Below, piece after piece: positions 53,101 through 61,110 of a DNA stretch of 64,000 nt. The position numbers and the translations under genes were made by a program. The stretch comes from Lachnospiraceae bacterium (lineage in GTDB: Bacteria; Bacillota; Clostridia; Lachnospirales; Lachnospiraceae): assembly GCA_016282745.1 (NCBI GenBank), contig JAEELL010000034.1, positions 1-64,000 on the forward strand, in the 5' to 3' direction. A model generated the notes under the pieces. That model had not been told where the DNA came from and did not search any database. It saw nothing but the letters and a program-made list of their open reading frames with translations. Each line of letters starts with the position of its first letter. Positions within the stretch are counted from its first letter, which is position 1.

Positions 53101-53608
53101 AATCATAAAAGCCTGCATTAGTTTTATTTTGTATTTCTCCGAGAACATATTCAATGAAATTGGCCGGAAATTTTTCAATAAGTGTGTCTCTTCGTCTACT
53201 GATGTCAAAAGTATCATCTATTAAATTCCATACATAATAAGGCAAATAATAGTTATCCATCAGAAATACCAGAAGACGTTCCGATGCCATGTCCTGTGTA
53301 TCCAGTGCTACGCAGATTTCCTTATCAAACAATTTCTCCCACTCTGCTTTATCAATTCGTCTGTTTAAGTTATCGTATACCTCTTTAACCTCATCCATCC
53401 AAAGATCATATTCGTCTTTTTCTTTTTCTTCATCACCGGATTTTGCATATGCCACAGCTGCTTCAAAAGCTGCACGCAACTGCTTAAACCCTTCCGGATC
53501 ATCCTCGGGATTCACTCTCTTCAATTTTGCGTAATACGCAGTTTTAATTTGCTTTTCTTCTTTTGTCTTTTCTATCTCAAGTTCTTTCCATATATCAAGT
53601 TCCTGCAT
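50171..53608 (-). CDS. Very large J-like domain protein with TPR array
   Basis: About 1145 residues. The first 60 resemble the DjlB/DjlC-type J domain: LDIWKELEIEKTKEEKQIKT, then LKRVNPEDDPEGFKQLRAAF. The HPD tripeptide that stimulates Hsp70 ATPase reads NPE here, so the His is missing. The rest is helical, with many TPR-like units (for example YYERKGQYENAIMFFEDAIKL). A Cys cluster, CRNCDKCKCF, lies near residue 1105. The ATG at 53608 follows TGGAGG; an in-frame TTG five codons upstream is unlikely. It heads an operon with the HscC-like Hsp70 and probably recruits clients to it. Confidence 0.75.
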   Translation of the reverse strand: MQELDIWKELEIEKTKEEKQIKTAYYAKLKRVNPEDDPEGFKQLRAAFEAAVAYAKSGDEEKEKDEYDLWMDEVKEVYDNLNRRIDKAEWEKLFDKEICVALDTQDMASERLLVFLMDNYYLPYYVWNLIDDTFDISRRRDTLIEKFPANFIEYVLGEIQNKTNAGFYDFFEGNLENNPDPLILNQSKCLEQLHDQLLIKEFEERDFSFIHEQLDEIYKMDISHVYTQAIEEIVALYEKDYDKVKSSFDKLIGKLGNTPKPYVKNHLLLKAYAIGYEVTGEKVKAYKLHDFLFKKSDILYILSDCIRYFIAIGEDKKAKDMAIEFAEKYTDYPAIMQYMVKANEELIKQYRTEAEEGNEESAFEVGWIYFQNEQFDECIEYIKPKVPAEGSKKEYTYYNLLGRCMAQNKQYEEAIPYLMRAHELILKVKEKDAEGEDEERMLKREGLILDTAAMCYREMFFELLENGKVSRENYHRAYGYLSEAVKKIEESVSVETNTRNKIYFQRDRALIYYDDDMYSKCVDVCDEILEEVQDWYYIFFLRGKAFYKMDYPQNVIDDFYSITGVIPDNLDNQELYITPLMAYLDYDRYDNANDIFEFAKDHGARGAVIDLLNLYYEYKQNPDSHELSEILECIDRLTCEDNDIRKREIADLVIYMAYMTDEEDYYIKTMEKAKEIYPGCSKLVNWYMGCYYERKGQYENAIMFFEDAIKLTCWREDYESILLRIGKNNWYMDNDDKAYEMYMSVYGDNPKNPTVNRHLAEYYLFKYRGDNKNESIDMALKYINDQFEIYADQEVKRLRAEINLEKYDLEESKKDLLDILENDPESVTAMRLLEKVYCYEGDFENAYQIAVKKSNYVNDEHYQLKYDAYIRSAMALRRYDGLEKIIKDCYNYDGEWAFNKLIRLYVSEGRMDELMDAARSTIKNGKDNREKLLGYRTVLDVLCEKGLSENDDEMKREINNFLVFIRNNEDEIQYGYDCLSEFYFENYGNIKEAIKCLEFIQKGEMNSFYEISCNLLLATYYGFSGKRFLARRHFELFFKAVINQFGSVENWLKENGYSRINYYSLGLYHYATKNLAELQSCVEDMENRVICRNCDKCKCFEYYILKGHLEKLKKNREEAMKAYEIALDCGGNANRFYITRLMKEC

Positions 53609-53682
53609 TTCTATTTCCTCCAAAGGTTATTAATCAAATTCTGACCTTATATTTTTCATATAACTCAAAAAATTCCTAGTCT

Positions 53683-53688
53683 ATTATA
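53683..53688 (-). promoter_or_regulatory. Extended -10 promoter element, J-protein/Hsp70 operon
   Basis: Minus strand ATGGTATAAT contains TG-N-TATAAT; a weak -35 (TTGTTA or GTTAAA) lies 17-19 bases upstream. Transcription would start about 70 bases before the J-protein ATG. Confidence 0.5.
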
Positions 53689-53865
53689 CCATGTTAGTCT
53701 CATTTTTTAACAATCACACACAAAAAAAAGAAAAAACAATAAATTATATAATCATTAACCACTTGCGATATATTTGGTATAATAATTAATAATGAAACAT
53801 ACTTTGATACATTATAATAATTTAGTTTTATGATTTATTATTTTTTCTATATGGGAGAGTTTATT

Positions 53866-54315
53866 ATGAACACTAAACCGGAATTACATTTAGATATTAA
53901 TAACAAAAAACAAGTTCAAACCTTTAATTATGCACTGAACCTTGCCTCACTTGCGGAAATAGGCAATGATTTTCTTGCACAATTCTGGAATGAACTTGTT
54001 TCTTGTCCTGACATATATGAAGAATTTTTTTATTATGCTGAACACGGTGAATTTCTATGCAAATTTAATATCGAAGGATATACCATCATAGATATTATGG
54101 TCTATCAGGTTGACCATTTCAAATCAGCTCTCGATAAGCCCGACATGAGTAAATATAAAAACAACGGATATTTCATGGTTCTCATGGCATTTGATACTCT
54201 GCTAAAAATGAAAGCAGATTCAACCGGCTATATTTTCAATATGAAACATGATTCCGGAACCGATCTTCCTGACAAATTTCACAATATAGCTTCTTTGGAT
54301 TATCTTGAAGACTAA
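53866..54315 (+). CDS. Hypothetical protein
   Basis: 149 residues from the ATG at 53866, which follows GGGAGAG; an ATG 12 codons upstream has no ribosome site. It is a soluble, mixed alpha/beta protein rich in aromatic and acidic residues (IYEEFFYYAEHGEFLCKF, TIIDIMVYQVDHFKSALD). No signal peptide or membrane segment is present, and I do not recognise the family. It is the only plus-strand gene between 3757 and the end of the window besides the integrase remnant. Its TAA abuts the stop codon of the convergent sugar kinase gene with no base between them. Confidence 0.65.
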   Translation: MNTKPELHLDINNKKQVQTFNYALNLASLAEIGNDFLAQFWNELVSCPDIYEEFFYYAEHGEFLCKFNIEGYTIIDIMVYQVDHFKSALDKPDMSKYKNNGYFMVLMAFDTLLKMKADSTGYIFNMKHDSGTDLPDKFHNIASLDYLED

Positions 54316-55215
54316 TTATAAAGTTTCAAGCAATCTGTATATCTCATCTCTCTTTCCCAAACCATTGGAGAATGCTGTTGCGCCGCCGCAGGCGGTGCCA
54401 AGTTTTAATGCATAATCAAAATCTTTTTCAAGGGAGCCTGCAACAAATCCCGCAACCATGGAATCTCCTGCTCCCACAGAATTCTTTACTATACCTTCAC
54501 ATACGCCGCACTGATAAATCTTCCCCTTTTCATCAAGCAACAGTGCACCATCCTCTGCCATGGAAACCAGCACGTTTCTTGCCCCCATGTTCTGAAGTTT
54601 TGTAGCGCATTCAACAATCTCTTCCTTTGAAGTCAGTTTCACATTAAATATTTCTTCAAGTTCAAAGTTGTTTGGTTTTATCAGAAACGGATTGTATTTA
54701 AGAACGTTTATTAGTAAATCTTTTCTTGCATCAACAATTACTCTTATTTCTTTTTCTTTTATTCTGTCTAATATCTTTTCGTATACATCCGATGGAAGAC
54801 TTCCCGGAATGCTACCGGCTAGTATAAGTATATCACCATCTTCCAAACTATCAGTTTTGGAAAACAGCTGTTCCAACTCAGCCTTATCAATTTCAGGACC
54901 CTGACCGTTTATTTCAGTTTCTTCGCCAGCTTTTATTTTTACATTTATTCTGGAGTTACCTTTTTTCAAATGAACGAATTCAGTATCAATACCCATTTCT
55001 CTAATGCCTTTTTCTATGGCTTCACCGGTAAATCCTGCAACAAACCCCAATGCCCTCGACTCAATTCCAAGTTCATTAAGTACAATGGAAACGTTAATTC
55101 CCTTTCCGCCAAAATTCATTTCATCGTATTTCGAACGGTTAACATCTCCTAATTTCATTTCATCTGTGTGTATCAAATAATCAATTGCCGGATTGAATGT
55201 TACTGTATATATCAT
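54316..55215 (-). CDS. PfkB-family kinase, 1-phosphofructokinase type
   Basis: 299 residues, normal size for FruK/LacC. N-terminal TVTFNPAIDY and the substrate loop NFGGKGINVS are those of 1-phosphofructokinase/tagatose-6-phosphate kinase; the C-terminal PfkB signature NSVGAGDSMVAGF contains the catalytic Asp. It would phosphorylate a sugar phosphate with ATP. There is no fructose PTS or aldolase gene here; it is the last gene behind the CoA-disulfide reductase (25-base gap), which is an odd setting, so substrate is uncertain. GGAG lies 10 bases before the ATG. Confidence 0.85.
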   Translation of the reverse strand: MIYTVTFNPAIDYLIHTDEMKLGDVNRSKYDEMNFGGKGINVSIVLNELGIESRALGFVAGFTGEAIEKGIREMGIDTEFVHLKKGNSRINVKIKAGEETEINGQGPEIDKAELEQLFSKTDSLEDGDILILAGSIPGSLPSDVYEKILDRIKEKEIRVIVDARKDLLINVLKYNPFLIKPNNFELEEIFNVKLTSKEEIVECATKLQNMGARNVLVSMAEDGALLLDEKGKIYQCGVCEGIVKNSVGAGDSMVAGFVAGSLEKDFDYALKLGTACGGATAFSNGLGKRDEIYRLLETL

Positions 55216-55240
55216 TTTTGGTTAACTCCATTTTTGTATT

Positions 55241-57004
55241 CTATTCTTTATCCATTCCACAAGGGAAAGATTTTTTTACAAGATTAATTTCTTTTTTTAC
55301 CATGCTGTAGAATCTGTATCCACCTGAGAGATTATAACAGTCATAACCTTCCTGTGCAAGTATCCTGCATGCAATATAACTTCTAAGACCACTCTGACAG
55401 TACACATACAAAGGTTTTGAACTATCCAGTTCTTCCATTCTGTCCCTCAAATCATCAACAGGTATGTGCAATGCTCCCTCTACATGTCCTCTTTCATATT
55501 CTTCACTAGTTCTGGCATCAAGAATAGTAACACTGTCATCTCCGGTCAGTCTATTGATATCCTCCCAATAAAATTGCTTTACAATTCCAGATTCGACATT
55601 TTCTATCATATATCCCGCCATATTTACAGGATCCTTTGCAGATGAAAAAGGCGGTGCATATGCAAGGTCTAATTCCTTTAATTTATCAGCTTTCATTCCT
55701 GCACTGATTGCAGTTGCGATTACATCAATTCGTTTATCCACACCGCTAAATCCTATTATCTGTGCACCAAGAATCTTCTTAGTAACTTTCTCATATACAA
55801 CTTTCATAGTAAGAACATGACCTCCCGGATAATATCCCGCATGGGACATTGGAGACAGTACTACCTTATCATAATCTATTCCTTCTGCATCCGCTCTCTT
55901 TTCAGTTATTCCTGTGCTAGCCACAGTGAGGTCAAATACTTTAATTACAGATGAACCAAGAGAGCCCTTAAACTGACTTTCTATTCCGCAGATATTATCC
56001 GCAACAATTCTTCCCTGTTTATTTGCGGGTCCTGCAAGTGAAATAAGTGAATCTTTTCCTGTAACAATGTTCTTTACCTGAACAACATCTCCAACTGCAT
56101 AAATATCAGGAACCGAGGTCTCCATATTCTCGTTTACAACAATGGAATCTCTTATCCCAAGTTCAAGTCCTGCATCCTTTGCCAGATTAGATTCAGGTGT
56201 CACGCCGACAGCCATAAGAACCATATCTGTATCTATTCTTGTTTCGTCACTGAGTACAACGCTAAGTCCGGCATCTGAATCAATCATATCTGCTAGTTCG
56301 CTATTTTCTGATTTACGCTCTTTGTTATCTTTTCTGCTCTCTTCAATGGATTTTACTGTACTATCAAGCCGGATATCTACACCCTTTGATCTCAGTTTTG
56401 TGTGAACCAGAGTTGCCATATCATAATCCAGAGTATTCATAAGCTGATTTGAAGCTTCAACTACTGTCACATCAACTCCCATTTCCTTCAAATTTTCAGC
56501 AACTTCAATTCCTATAAATCCGCCACCTACTACCACTGCTGATTTTGGTGAAGCTGATATCACATAATCTCTTATTCTAAAAGTGTCCTCAACTGTCCTG
56601 AGCGTAAATACATTCTTTGAATCAATTCCCGGTATATTAGGAATAAATGCTTTTGCTCCGGGAGCCAGTATTAACTTATCGTAAGATTCTTCAAATACTT
56701 TTCCTGTTTCCAGGCCATGAACCTTTACTGTCTTTTTTTCAGTATCAATAGACATCACTTCATGTTTTGTTCTGACATCAATTCTGAATCTCTCCCAAAA
56801 ACTGTCAGGAGTCTGCAATGTCAATTCATCAGCATCTTCAATAACTCCGCCAACATAATATGGCAGTCCGCAGTTCGCATAAGAAACATATCCTGTGCGT
56901 TCAAATATAGTAATCTGCGCATTTTCATCTAATCTTCTAAGTCTCGTTGCAGCTGATGCTCCACCGGCAACGCCTCCCACAATAACAATCTTCATATTCT
57001 TCAT
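55241..57004 (-). CDS. CoA-disulfide reductase with C-terminal rhodanese domain
   Basis: 587 residues. The FAD site is GGVAGGASAATRLRR at the N-terminus. The single redox Cys is in SYANCGLPYYVGG (about 45), as in CoADR/Npsr enzymes. The NAD(P)H motif is VVGGGFIGIEVAENL, the second FAD motif is IYAVGDVV, and a dimerisation domain follows. A rhodanese domain (about 480-575) has active Cys in VYCQSGLRS. Fusions of this kind reduce CoA disulfide, CoA persulfide or polysulfide. The gene follows a thioredoxin and a broken rhodanese gene behind a Crp/Fnr-type site, consistent with sulfane-sulfur or thiol-redox metabolism. Confidence 0.92.
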   Translation of the reverse strand: MKNMKIVIVGGVAGGASAATRLRRLDENAQITIFERTGYVSYANCGLPYYVGGVIEDADELTLQTPDSFWERFRIDVRTKHEVMSIDTEKKTVKVHGLETGKVFEESYDKLILAPGAKAFIPNIPGIDSKNVFTLRTVEDTFRIRDYVISASPKSAVVVGGGFIGIEVAENLKEMGVDVTVVEASNQLMNTLDYDMATLVHTKLRSKGVDIRLDSTVKSIEESRKDNKERKSENSELADMIDSDAGLSVVLSDETRIDTDMVLMAVGVTPESNLAKDAGLELGIRDSIVVNENMETSVPDIYAVGDVVQVKNIVTGKDSLISLAGPANKQGRIVADNICGIESQFKGSLGSSVIKVFDLTVASTGITEKRADAEGIDYDKVVLSPMSHAGYYPGGHVLTMKVVYEKVTKKILGAQIIGFSGVDKRIDVIATAISAGMKADKLKELDLAYAPPFSSAKDPVNMAGYMIENVESGIVKQFYWEDINRLTGDDSVTILDARTSEEYERGHVEGALHIPVDDLRDRMEELDSSKPLYVYCQSGLRSYIACRILAQEGYDCYNLSGGYRFYSMVKKEINLVKKSFPCGMDKE

Positions 57005-57011
57005 CTGAATC

Positions 57012-57225
57012 CTACCCTCTTAAAATCTTTCCTCTGTAACCTGCAATGCCACCTATATTAGTAACATTTGAATATCCAATCATAGTAAGTCCTTTTACTG
57101 CACTGGCGCTACTCTTCATATTCTTCTTTTGTTCTCACATCGATAAGAACTGCGTTATCGGTATTTTTATATTTTTCAACGCCTTCATTAATATCAGGCA
57201 TTTTAAAAAAATCAAAAAAACTCAT
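57012..57225 (-). pseudogene. Rhodanese-domain gene with internal deletion
   Basis: It starts at the ATG at 57225, overlapping the thioredoxin stop by 4 bases, and reads MSFFDFFKMPDINEGVEKYK and on to VLIDVRTKEEYEE, the first third of a single-domain rhodanese. It then hits a stop. In another frame the C-terminal part follows: SASAVKGLTMIGYSNVTNIG and on to GYRGK, ending at TAG 57012-57014. The middle, including the catalytic Cys loop, is missing. The deletion also shifts frame, so no functional protein is expected. The downstream reductase has its own rhodanese domain. Confidence 0.8.
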
Positions 57226-57533
57226 CTAAGCATTTCCTCCAATTCTGATTTTGGTCTTGCTCCAACAACAGACTGCACGACCTTTCCATCTTTTATAACT
57301 GCAATCATTGGAATACTCATTACATTAAATGCTCGCGCAAGTTCAAGTTCTTCATCAACATTGACTTTTCCAACTTTAGCTTTACCTTCGTACTCATTTG
57401 CAAGTTGCTCTATAACCGGTGACATCATTCTGCATGGCATGCACCATGGTGCCCAAAAATCAATCAAGACCGGTTTATCTGATTCTAATACTTCTTTCTT
57501 AAAATTGCTGTTTGTTATTTTTAATTCTGCCAT
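57222..57533 (-). CDS. Thioredoxin with WCMPC active site
   Basis: 103 residues with the complete thioredoxin fold (VLIDFWAPWCMPC, cis-Pro in MSIPMIAVI). The active site has Met in place of Gly between the Cys residues (Cys31, Cys34), which should change redox potential and partner choice relative to TrxA at 2535. GGAGGAG precedes the ATG. It is the first gene of the trx / rhodanese-remnant / CoA-disulfide reductase / PfkB operon, with a -10 box and a Crp/Fnr palindrome just upstream. Confidence 0.93.
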   Translation of the reverse strand: MAELKITNSNFKKEVLESDKPVLIDFWAPWCMPCRMMSPVIEQLANEYEGKAKVGKVNVDEELELARAFNVMSIPMIAVIKDGKVVQSVVGARPKSELEEMLR

Positions 57534-57578
57534 TTTAAACTCCTCCTATGTGTTTATTTTTTCTTGTTACATTTGGAA

Positions 57579-57619
57579 GTATACACATATTTGGAATTTA
57601 TTTCTGTGACTAAGTCACA
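57579..57619 (-). promoter_or_regulatory. Crp/Fnr-type palindrome and -10 box of the trx-CoADR operon
   Basis: TGTGAC-TAA-GTCACA (57605-57619) is a perfect 6-3-6 palindrome. On the minus strand the -10 TATACT is at 57584-57579, which puts the start near 57572 and the centre of the palindrome about 40 bases upstream. That is the class II activator position, where the protein replaces the -35 contact. The adjacent Crp/Fnr gene (57665) is the obvious candidate regulator. Confidence 0.75.
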
Positions 57620-57664
57620 TTAATCAAATATTTTCAATTTAATATCTAAGCCAATATACATTCA

Positions 57665-58369
57665 TCAACTGTTTTTAATAACATTCCTTAGCCCCTCAAC
57701 ATCTATAATGGTAATTGCACCTCTGTTTATTTCGATTAATTTGTCACTTGCAAATTGTTTTAACATTCTTGCTACCACTTCTCTTGCAGAGTTAACTTCC
57801 TGTGCCATGTATTCCTGAGTCATCTTAATCTTTCTTTCACCTGTCTTCTCGTAAACGGACAAAAGATATGTTGCAAGTCTCTCGTCAAAATGTAAAAAAA
57901 GAATCTGTTGCATAACCCAGACTATTGATGATAATCGCTTTGTAGATAACTGAAACGACCAGCATCTCACATTGACATTCTTTTCAACAAGAGTTCCAAA
58001 AACTCCGGAATGAATAGCAAGTAATTCTGTGTCATCGTCTGCAGTCAACTCAACCTCTACAGAAAGCTGACCTATCACACAGGATGCCGACAATATGCAG
58101 CAATCTCCTTCCTCAATATGAAAAAAAGTAATCTCTCTTCCGTCATTAGATGTAGTGAATACTCTTATTCCACCTTTTTTAACGTATATCATACCAAGGC
58201 ACGCATCAGAGAATCCGTAAATATACTGATCCTTATCATATTTTTTTGCGGTAGCCGCACTCATAACACTATTTTTTTCATCAATACTTAAGCTGTCCCA
58301 AAAAGGGAAAACCTTAAAATTAAACTCCTTATTCATATATCTTTTCTTGTAATTCCTCTCAAATTTCAT
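57665..58369 (-). CDS. Crp/Fnr-family transcription regulator
   Basis: 234 residues. The cNMP-like beta-roll domain spans about 15-135, the long dimer helix about 140-165, and a C-terminal winged HTH follows (TQEYMAQEVNSAREVVARML is the recognition region). There is no N-terminal Fnr Fe-S Cys cluster. A distinctive GDCCILSASCV segment in the sensor domain holds three Cys that could sense thiol or sulfane-sulfur state. A perfect Crp/Fnr palindrome lies just past its stop, in front of the thioredoxin/CoA-disulfide reductase operon. Two starts are possible: M1 and an ATG 11 codons later; neither has a strong ribosome site. Confidence 0.9.
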   Translation of the reverse strand: MKFERNYKKRYMNKEFNFKVFPFWDSLSIDEKNSVMSAATAKKYDKDQYIYGFSDACLGMIYVKKGGIRVFTTSNDGREITFFHIEEGDCCILSASCVIGQLSVEVELTADDDTELLAIHSGVFGTLVEKNVNVRCWSFQLSTKRLSSIVWVMQQILFLHFDERLATYLLSVYEKTGERKIKMTQEYMAQEVNSAREVVARMLKQFASDKLIEINRGAITIIDVEGLRNVIKNS

Positions 58370-58439
58370 TTACTATCATATTTATTAATATTTAATACTT
58401 ATACTAATTACAGTATACCACGATACAAAAAACTTGAAA

Positions 58440-58472
58440 GTAGAAAGACCTTCAGGCTAATACCTGAAGGTC
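58440..58472 (-). terminator. Terminator of the Big2 surface protein gene
   Basis: A perfect 10-bp stem GACCTTCAGG / CCTGAAGGTC with a 6-base loop (58447-58472); on the minus strand it is followed by TTTCTACTTT. It separates the surface protein gene from the Crp/Fnr gene. Confidence 0.75.
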
Positions 58473-58534
58473 ACTCTATCGATAGTTCTACTTGCAGACT
58501 TTATATCAGAACTAATATTCTTATTTTATTCCCG

Positions 58535-59329
58535 CTACTTTTTAGATTTTACAATAACGGTACACTTAACTTTTTTACCACCTTTTACCCAGGCAGATAT
58601 TGTACACTGTCCGGCCTTCACCGCCGTAACTTTGCCTTTCTTATCAACCTTTGCTACTTTCTTGTTTGAAGATTTCCAGAAGACTTTAGTGATGTATTTG
58701 CCCTTCTGTTTAGGCGCTGCCACTAATTTAGCCGACTTCTTAGCTTTCATTGTCAGCTTCTTCTTGTTGAGTTTTATTGCTTTAGTGTACTCGCTGATAT
58801 CTTTAAATAAAAACTTGAAATTGATTTCACAATCATCATTATTGATTACAAAAACATACTTTCCAGCCTCAACTTCAAATTTTTCTTCATATCCTTCACT
58901 AATATCAACAAAATCCCTGATAACATAATCGATATCATCATCTTCTTCGTCATCTTCGTCATCTTCGTCATCATAATCATCATAGAACGAATCATCATTG
59001 TCATCGCCGGCATTATCGGCATCTTCTGCAATCATATCCAGATAATCTTTGTAATCATCATATGACATCATCAGAATCTCGAAATCCCTGTCATCCTCTG
59101 CTACTGTCTGATTACCTGCATAATCTGTCAATGCCGCATCCACTGTCAATTTTACTTTCATAGTAGAACTAAAATCAATAACATACGCCGCCGAACTGTT
59201 AACAGATAATGTTCCCTGAATCTGATTTCCAAGTTTGATAGCCTTAACGTCTGCATTAGTAAAACTACAATTACCGAAAACCAAAACTATCGCTAATATA
59301 AGCGATAAACGCATAGAATACTTTTTCAT
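58535..59329 (-). CDS. Secreted protein with acidic tract and Big2-type Ig domain
   Basis: About 264 residues. A signal peptide (MKKYSMRLSLILAIVLVFGN) is followed by a beta-rich N-terminal domain of the pre-peptidase type (GTLSVNSSAAYVIDFSS). An extreme Asp/Glu run of about 30 residues lies near 105-140, with a possible calcium-binding role. A second beta segment follows, then a lysine-rich Big2 domain: AIKLNKKKLTMKAKKSAKL, WKSSNKKVAKVDKKGKVTAV. I use the ATG at 59329, which follows AAGGAGG; 25 more in-frame codons lie upstream without support. It is likely a cell-surface or extracellular protein of unknown role. Confidence 0.75.
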   Translation of the reverse strand: MKKYSMRLSLILAIVLVFGNCSFTNADVKAIKLGNQIQGTLSVNSSAAYVIDFSSTMKVKLTVDAALTDYAGNQTVAEDDRDFEILMMSYDDYKDYLDMIAEDADNAGDDNDDSFYDDYDDEDDEDDEEDDDIDYVIRDFVDISEGYEEKFEVEAGKYVFVINNDDCEINFKFLFKDISEYTKAIKLNKKKLTMKAKKSAKLVAAPKQKGKYITKVFWKSSNKKVAKVDKKGKVTAVKAGQCTISAWVKGGKKVKCTVIVKSKK

Positions 59330-59549
59330 AATGTACCTCCTTTTCCAAGAAAAGTAAGTGCATACACACCGTTTTTTCTCAAATAACTCCCGTTCTTTTT
59401 CCATATATTAATTATACATTACAAAGCGTATTCCATTCAAATTTATACCATGAACAAATTGTAAATTATCTATGTACTCGGTAACGTTTCCCACCTTGAT
59501 TTTACTGAGTTTTAGTGTGTTCACACTTTGTCCTTTTTTCCGCTTATTA

Positions 59550-60935
59550 TTATTGATTACAATTATCATCCGAAAGTTTAGTATCCGGAAGTTTTCTGTA
59601 CAGTGTAAACCACATTGTCACAAAACTTGCAGTACTTCCAATTGCATTCGAAATAGGTTCTGCAAGAAAAACTCCTTTCACTCCAAAACCTATGGCAGGC
59701 AACCATAAAGTCAACGGAACAACAATTATTACTTTTCTGAATATTGAGAAAAAGACTGCTCTTTTCGCGCACCCTAATGCCGTAAAAGTCGACTGTGCAG
59801 AAAACTGTAATGCCATAAAAAAGAATCCAAAGAAATACAATCTCAATGAAGTTGTTCCAAGTTCAATCATCTTGGTATCCTTCGTGAATACAGACATAAA
59901 TGCATGAGGAATAATTATTACGATTATCCATGCAACAAGCATATATGATGTGGCAAGAAAAGTTGTAAACTTGATTCCACTCTTTACTCTGTCAAATCTT
60001 CTTGCTCCGTAATTATATGACAGTATCGGTTGAGATCCGCCTCCGACACAACTTGCCGGCAGTGACAATATCTCCCTGACTGAATTGATAACAGTCATTA
60101 TACCAACATAGAGATCTCCACCGTACATATTAAGTGTCTTATTGCATACAATCTGAACTGCGCAGTTTGTAGCCTGCATGATACAACCTGCAAGACCGAG
60201 AGTCGATATTTTCTTAATCAGCCCCCATTCCGGAATCATATTTTTCACTTTAATCCTATACATGTTCTTCTTTGAAAAGAAGAAATATAGTACCCACAAA
60301 AATGACATGAACTGACTTATGACTGTTGCAATGGCAGCACCTTCCACTTTAAGATTAAGCAAATATATGAAAACAGGATCCAAAATAATATTAAAAACAG
60401 CTCCTATTACAATGGTTCCCATTCCAATCTTTGGAAATCCCTGCGCATTAATAAACGAATTAAGGCCTGTTGCAAACATGGAAAATAAAGTTCCAAACAG
60501 ATATATTCTAAGATAACTGTCAGCATATCCTATTGAGTCATCACCTGCTCCAAACAGATATAATATTTTAACTCTGAATATATACAATAAAGCAAAAAGG
60601 ATAACTGATGATACTGTTAACAACATAACTACCTGTCCCAGTATCTTTTCAGCCTTTTCCTCTTCCTTTGCACCTCTAGCCATGGAAAACAGAGGTGCTC
60701 CCCCGGTTCCAAATAAATATGTAAAAGCTGCAATCAATGTCGTAATCGGAAAGGCAAGTCCGACACCTGTAAGTGCCATGCTCCCTTCTTCTTTCAAATG
60801 ACCTATATAAATTCTGTCAACAATATTGTATAGCATCAGTACCAACTGAGCAAAAATCAATGGCACTGACTGTGAGATAATATTCTTCCATACTTTTCCT
60901 TTTGAAAAATCAGCTTGAGTCATTTCAGATTTCAA
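59550..60935 (-). CDS. MATE-family efflux transporter
   Basis: 461 residues, twelve membrane helices. MATE features include the N-terminal SQSVPLIFAQLVLMLYNIVD region, the MARGAKEEEKAEKILGQ loop and the second-half repeat beginning GLAGCIMQATNCAVQIVCNK. It would export cationic drugs or metabolites using a sodium or proton gradient. The start is a TTG at 60935 with GGGAG 8 bases upstream; an ATG four codons later is the alternative. A degenerate copy of the AAGAACGC hairpin lies in its leader about 30 bases before the ribosome site. Confidence 0.9.
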   Translation of the reverse strand: MKSEMTQADFSKGKVWKNIISQSVPLIFAQLVLMLYNIVDRIYIGHLKEEGSMALTGVGLAFPITTLIAAFTYLFGTGGAPLFSMARGAKEEEKAEKILGQVVMLLTVSSVILFALLYIFRVKILYLFGAGDDSIGYADSYLRIYLFGTLFSMFATGLNSFINAQGFPKIGMGTIVIGAVFNIILDPVFIYLLNLKVEGAAIATVISQFMSFLWVLYFFFSKKNMYRIKVKNMIPEWGLIKKISTLGLAGCIMQATNCAVQIVCNKTLNMYGGDLYVGIMTVINSVREILSLPASCVGGGSQPILSYNYGARRFDRVKSGIKFTTFLATSYMLVAWIIVIIIPHAFMSVFTKDTKMIELGTTSLRLYFFGFFFMALQFSAQSTFTALGCAKRAVFFSIFRKVIIVVPLTLWLPAIGFGVKGVFLAEPISNAIGSTASFVTMWFTLYRKLPDTKLSDDNCNQ

Positions 60936-60961
60936 CTTATCATCTCCCTTATTGTTTATTA

Positions 60962-60990
60962 TTTAAATTCAAGAACGCTCTCAGCATTCC
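60962..60990 (-). repeat. Degenerate copy of the AAGAACGC hairpin repeat
   Basis: The minus strand reads AGGAATGCT, GAG, AGCGTTCTT followed by GAATTTAAA. It is the same hairpin and flank as near 41708-41735, kept by G-T pairs where bases changed, which suggests selection or relatedness at the RNA level. It lies in the untranslated leader of the MATE gene. Confidence 0.45.
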
Positions 60991-61057
60991 TGCTGCGGAA
61001 TGTGTATTTCTTCATTACATTGTTATTTATGACGCTTTTGTCCTTAAACATAATAAA

Positions 61058-61100
61058 ACAACACCGGATAGCCGTCAATACTACCCGGTGTTGTTTTATT
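61058..61100 (-). terminator. Terminator of the 61111 gene
   Basis: A perfect 10-bp stem ACAACACCGG / CCGGTGTTGT (61058-61067, 61085-61094) with a 17-base loop; on the minus strand it is followed by TTTATTATG. Confidence 0.7.
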
Positions 61101-61110
61101 TTATATTATT

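Noticed and set aside
53866..54315. Toxin-antitoxin or immunity gene
   Set aside because: No partner ORF is next to it and no toxin or antitoxin motif is visible; left as hypothetical.
57222..57533. Housekeeping trxA
   Set aside because: The WCMPC active site and sulfur-operon context differ from the canonical WCGPC thioredoxin paired with trxB at 2535.
58846..59031. Met-rich small ORF in another frame of the acidic tract
   Set aside because: It is produced by GAT/GAC repeats encoding Asp in the real frame; composition, not coding, explains it.
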